Below, piece after piece: positions 20,967 through 21,674 of a stretch of 21,674 nucleotides of DNA. A program made the position numbers and the translations under genes. The DNA comes from an uncultured Paracoccaceae bacterium (lineage in GTDB: Bacteria; Pseudomonadota; Alphaproteobacteria; Rhodobacterales; Rhodobacteraceae). The stretch covers positions 1 to 21,674 of the forward strand of contig CALBSG010000045.1 in the NCBI GenBank assembly GCA_937927675.1. Direction: 5' to 3'. Numbering within the stretch: the stretch's first letter is position 1; each line of letters starts with the position of its first letter. The notes beneath the pieces were generated by a model. That model saw only the letters and a list, made by a program, of their open reading frames with translations. It searched no databases and was not told the origin of the DNA.

Positions 20967-21674
20967 ATGCTCGACCTGACCTATACCGCGCCGAAACCCA
21001 AGGTTATTGCCGGGGCCAAGCAGGATTGGGAATTGGTGATCGGCATGGAAATCCATGCGCAGGTCGCCTCGAACGCCAAGCTGTTTTCTGGCGCCTCGAC
21101 GCAGGTGGGGGCAGAGCCGAACTCTAACGTGGCTTTTGTGGATGCCGCGATGCCGGGCATGCTGCCGGTCATCAATGAATACTGTGTCGAACAGGCCGTG
21201 CGGTCGGGTCTTGGCCTGAAGGCCGCGATCAACCTGCGGTCCGCTTTTGACCGCAAGAACTATTTCTACCCCGATTTGCCGCAAGGCTATCAGATCAGCC
21301 AGCTTTACCACCCCATCGTGGGCGAGGGCGAAGTGCTGGTGGAATTGTCGCCCGGCGTGGCGCGTCTGGTGCGGATCGAACGCATCCACCTTGAACAGGA
21401 TGCGGGCAAGTCGATCCATGACATGGACCCGACGATGTCCTTTGTGGATTTCAACCGCACCGGTGTTGCGCTGATGGAGATCGTCAGCCGCCCGGACATT
21501 CGCGGGCCGGAAGAAGCGGCGGCCTATGTCGCGAAACTGCGGCAGATCCTGCGTTATCTTGGCACCTGCGACGGCAATATGCAGAATGGCAACCTGCGGG
21601 CCGATGTGAACGTGTCGATTTGCGCGCCCGGCCAGTATGAGAAATATCAGGCGACGCAGGATTTCTCGCATCTT
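20967..21674 (+). CDS. gatB: Asp-tRNA(Asn)/Glu-tRNA(Gln) amidotransferase subunit B, 3'-truncated
   Basis: The first 236 codons of a protein normally of about 500 residues; the frame is still open at the window edge. GatB is the kinase/transamidase-partner subunit of GatCAB, which converts misacylated Glu-tRNA(Gln) or Asp-tRNA(Asn) to the amide forms. Diagnostic blocks are ELVIGMEIHAQV, the phosphorylation region FDRKNYFYPDLPQGYQISQ, the magnesium/zinc region RIERIHLEQDAGKS, and DFNRTGVALMEIVSRPD. The tail GNLRADVNVS is also typical. ATG 20967 has AGAAGGGG upstream. The C-terminal tRNA-binding and YqeY-like domains lie outside the window. Confidence 0.97.
   Translation, partial: MLDLTYTAPKPKVIAGAKQDWELVIGMEIHAQVASNAKLFSGASTQVGAEPNSNVAFVDAAMPGMLPVINEYCVEQAVRSGLGLKAAINLRSAFDRKNYFYPDLPQGYQISQLYHPIVGEGEVLVELSPGVARLVRIERIHLEQDAGKSIHDMDPTMSFVDFNRTGVALMEIVSRPDIRGPEEAAAYVAKLRQILRYLGTCDGNMQNGNLRADVNVSICAPGQYEKYQATQDFSHL

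Noticed and set aside
1..21674. CRISPR array, insertion sequence or prophage
   Set aside because: No regularly spaced direct repeats, no transposase or integrase motif, no terminal inverted repeats with target duplication, and no phage structural genes were found.

Overview
The window looks like chromosomal DNA from an alphaproteobacterium of the Rhodobacteraceae (Rhodobacter / Gemmobacter / Tabrizicola type). The evidence is the high GC content with strong GC bias at third codon positions, the aerobic-pathway cobaltochelatase pair CobS-CobT next to a J-domain protein and a BolA protein, malate synthase G, a long-form aminopeptidase P, and short intergenic hairpin elements of a style familiar from that family. 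The genus is an inference. I see no phage, transposase, CRISPR array, tRNA or rRNA.

Layout. 1-513 is the 3' end of a GT90/CAP10-like glycosyltransferase. 625-1782 is ribonuclease D. 1859-2545 is a secreted SGNH/GDSL hydrolase, convergent with a small lipoprotein (2542-3012, minus); their stop codons overlap. 3139-3549 is SufE. A minus-strand block follows: aminopeptidase P (3587-5392), CobT (5471-7342) and CobS (7410-8384). On the plus strand come a Tat-exported MsrB (8567-9025), then a translationally coupled methyltransferase and GT4 glycosyltransferase (9109-11594). A J-domain protein (minus, 11721-12353) and BolA (plus, 12419-12670) are divergent, followed by malate synthase G (minus, 12708-14849). 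A three-gene operon, ArsR regulator + AHSA1/SRPBCC + double AHSA1/SRPBCC, occupies 15046-16757. Then come a DUF2256 zinc protein (minus, 16782-16949), ArsC (17113-17460), PepN (17515-20097), an SLT-domain lipoprotein (minus, 20160-20750) and the 5' part of gatB (20967 to the end).

How the genes work together. CobS and CobT are the ATPase and scaffold subunits of the cobalt chelatase; CobN is not here. In other alphaproteobacteria I know cobS-cobT beside a J-domain gene and bolA. In this window that neighbourhood is split by about 3.1 kb carrying msrB and the methyltransferase-glycosyltransferase pair, which may be an insertion of surface-glycan genes. The ArsR/AHSA1 operon appears self-contained and autoregulated: two near-identical palindromes flank its core promoter, one covering the start codon. 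The rest is housekeeping: RNA decay, Fe-S assembly, peptide turnover, the glyoxylate route, arsenate/thiol chemistry, peptidoglycan remodelling and tRNA amidation.

Non-coding structure is the most unusual part. Four gene ends carry a GC hairpin followed by a C-run and a (G)RTATTT motif (near 5416-5468, 11613-11677, 16784-16820 and 20111-20159). The copy at 16784-16820 supplies the last codons of the DUF2256 gene and, on the other strand, forms a textbook terminator for the AHSA1 operon. No gene-free stretch exceeds 300 bases.
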